This document shows, one piece after another, positions 63,945 to 64,000 of a stretch of DNA of 64,000 nucleotides. Both the position numbers and the translations under genes were made by a program. The stretch spans positions 124,001-188,000 of the forward strand of contig NZ_QVID01000002.1 of NCBI RefSeq assembly GCF_003413745.1. The letters run 5' to 3'. The notes beneath the pieces were generated by a model. The model was not told where the DNA came from and made no database searches. It worked only from the letters and a program-made list of their open reading frames with translations. Every line of letters starts with the position of its first letter. Positions within the stretch are counted from its first letter, which is position 1. The DNA comes from Marixanthomonas ophiurae (GTDB lineage Bacteria > Bacteroidota > Bacteroidia > Flavobacteriales > Flavobacteriaceae).

Positions 63945-64000
63945 GCATAACGGTTTTGTATATGATACGTTGCGTGGTTTAGCACGTAATTTAGCAAATA
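63945..64000 (-). repeat. Large inverted-repeat element 3 (attC-like), cut by window edge
   Basis: Only the left part is visible: GCATAAC (63945-63951), spacer GGTTTT, left arm GTATATGATACGTTGC (63958-63973), then an inner segment matching element 1 closely, including TAATTTAGCAAATA at the window end. G residues stand at stem positions 7 and 12, as in the other two elements. The right arm should lie beyond 64000. It is 34 bases upstream of the ATPase start. GCATAAC is the exact complement of GTTATGC at the far side of that gene. Confidence 0.8.

Noticed and set aside
58944-64000. A direct repeat of the tRNA-Pro 3' end as an island attachment site
   Set aside because: No second copy of the T-arm/acceptor sequence was seen up to the window end; a junction may still lie outside.

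Overview
The window is about 64 kb of low-GC chromosome from a member of the Bacteroidota, most likely a marine Flavobacteriaceae. Evidence: Bacteroidota-type promoters (TAnnTTTG -7 boxes, one with a TTTG-N19 upstream box), weak ribosome binding sites with very short leaders, and family-typical proteins (DUF5606, DUF5683, OstA-like, DUF349, DUF368, QEGLA-motif DUF1704, BshC, a long LepB, split methylmalonyl-CoA mutase). Species cannot be named from the window.

Layout. 1-7 kb: 5' part of uvrB, an ABC-2 exporter pair, an NdpA-like nucleoid protein, a pRiA4b ORF-3-like protein, heme A synthase and CCA tRNA nucleotidyltransferase. 7-17 kb: a three-domain NlpE/META lipoprotein, TsaC, and a cell-surface glycan block (three GT4 glycosyltransferases, a Kdo/WaaP-type kinase, a CDP-glycerol glycerophosphotransferase-like enzyme, a LicC-like nucleotidyltransferase and a GT9-GT2 fusion), then dapD. 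17-29 kb: ruvX-def-DUF5606, nhaA, mazG, a methyltransferase, DUF349, aroE, two tandem DUF368 polyprenyl-phosphate transporters, a TPR protein and a class III aminotransferase. 29-45 kb: OstA-like protein, purA, a Fur-family regulator, RelA/SpoT, bshC, an ATP-grasp/DUF1704 pair, WbqC, lepB, dapB, DUF5683, parB, parA. 45-58 kb: a dienoyl-CoA reductase-like SDR, a tightly overlapping operon (udk, divIC-like, mutase small subunit, a 61-aa membrane protein, mutase large subunit, GNAT), a cytochrome c lipoprotein, a PQQ-type sugar dehydrogenase, YebC, and an acyl-CoA carboxylase operon. The carboxylase and mutase together could convert propionyl-CoA to succinyl-CoA, with the epimerase encoded elsewhere.

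After a DUF4168 gene and a tRNA-Pro(GGG) the core chromosome gives way to an accessory region (about 59-64 kb). It carries single-gene or two-gene units, all on the minus strand: an alpha/beta hydrolase; a lipoprotein plus a 71-aa coiled-coil protein; and an 873-aa Rad50/RloC-like ATPase with a CPLC hook, a candidate defence protein. The last two units are followed by large imperfect inverted-repeat elements, and a third element begins at the window end. Their outer 16-bp stems differ in sequence between copies, yet every difference is compensated on the other arm, and two G.T wobbles stay fixed at the same positions. Each element has an AAC edge, a 6-nt spacer, the stem and a GTTGTT edge. The large ATPase unit is bounded by the complementary heptamers GTTATGC and GCATAAC. 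This layout strongly resembles integron gene cassettes with attC sites, or a separate system with the same logic, and is the most interesting structure in the window. No recombinase gene is present here.
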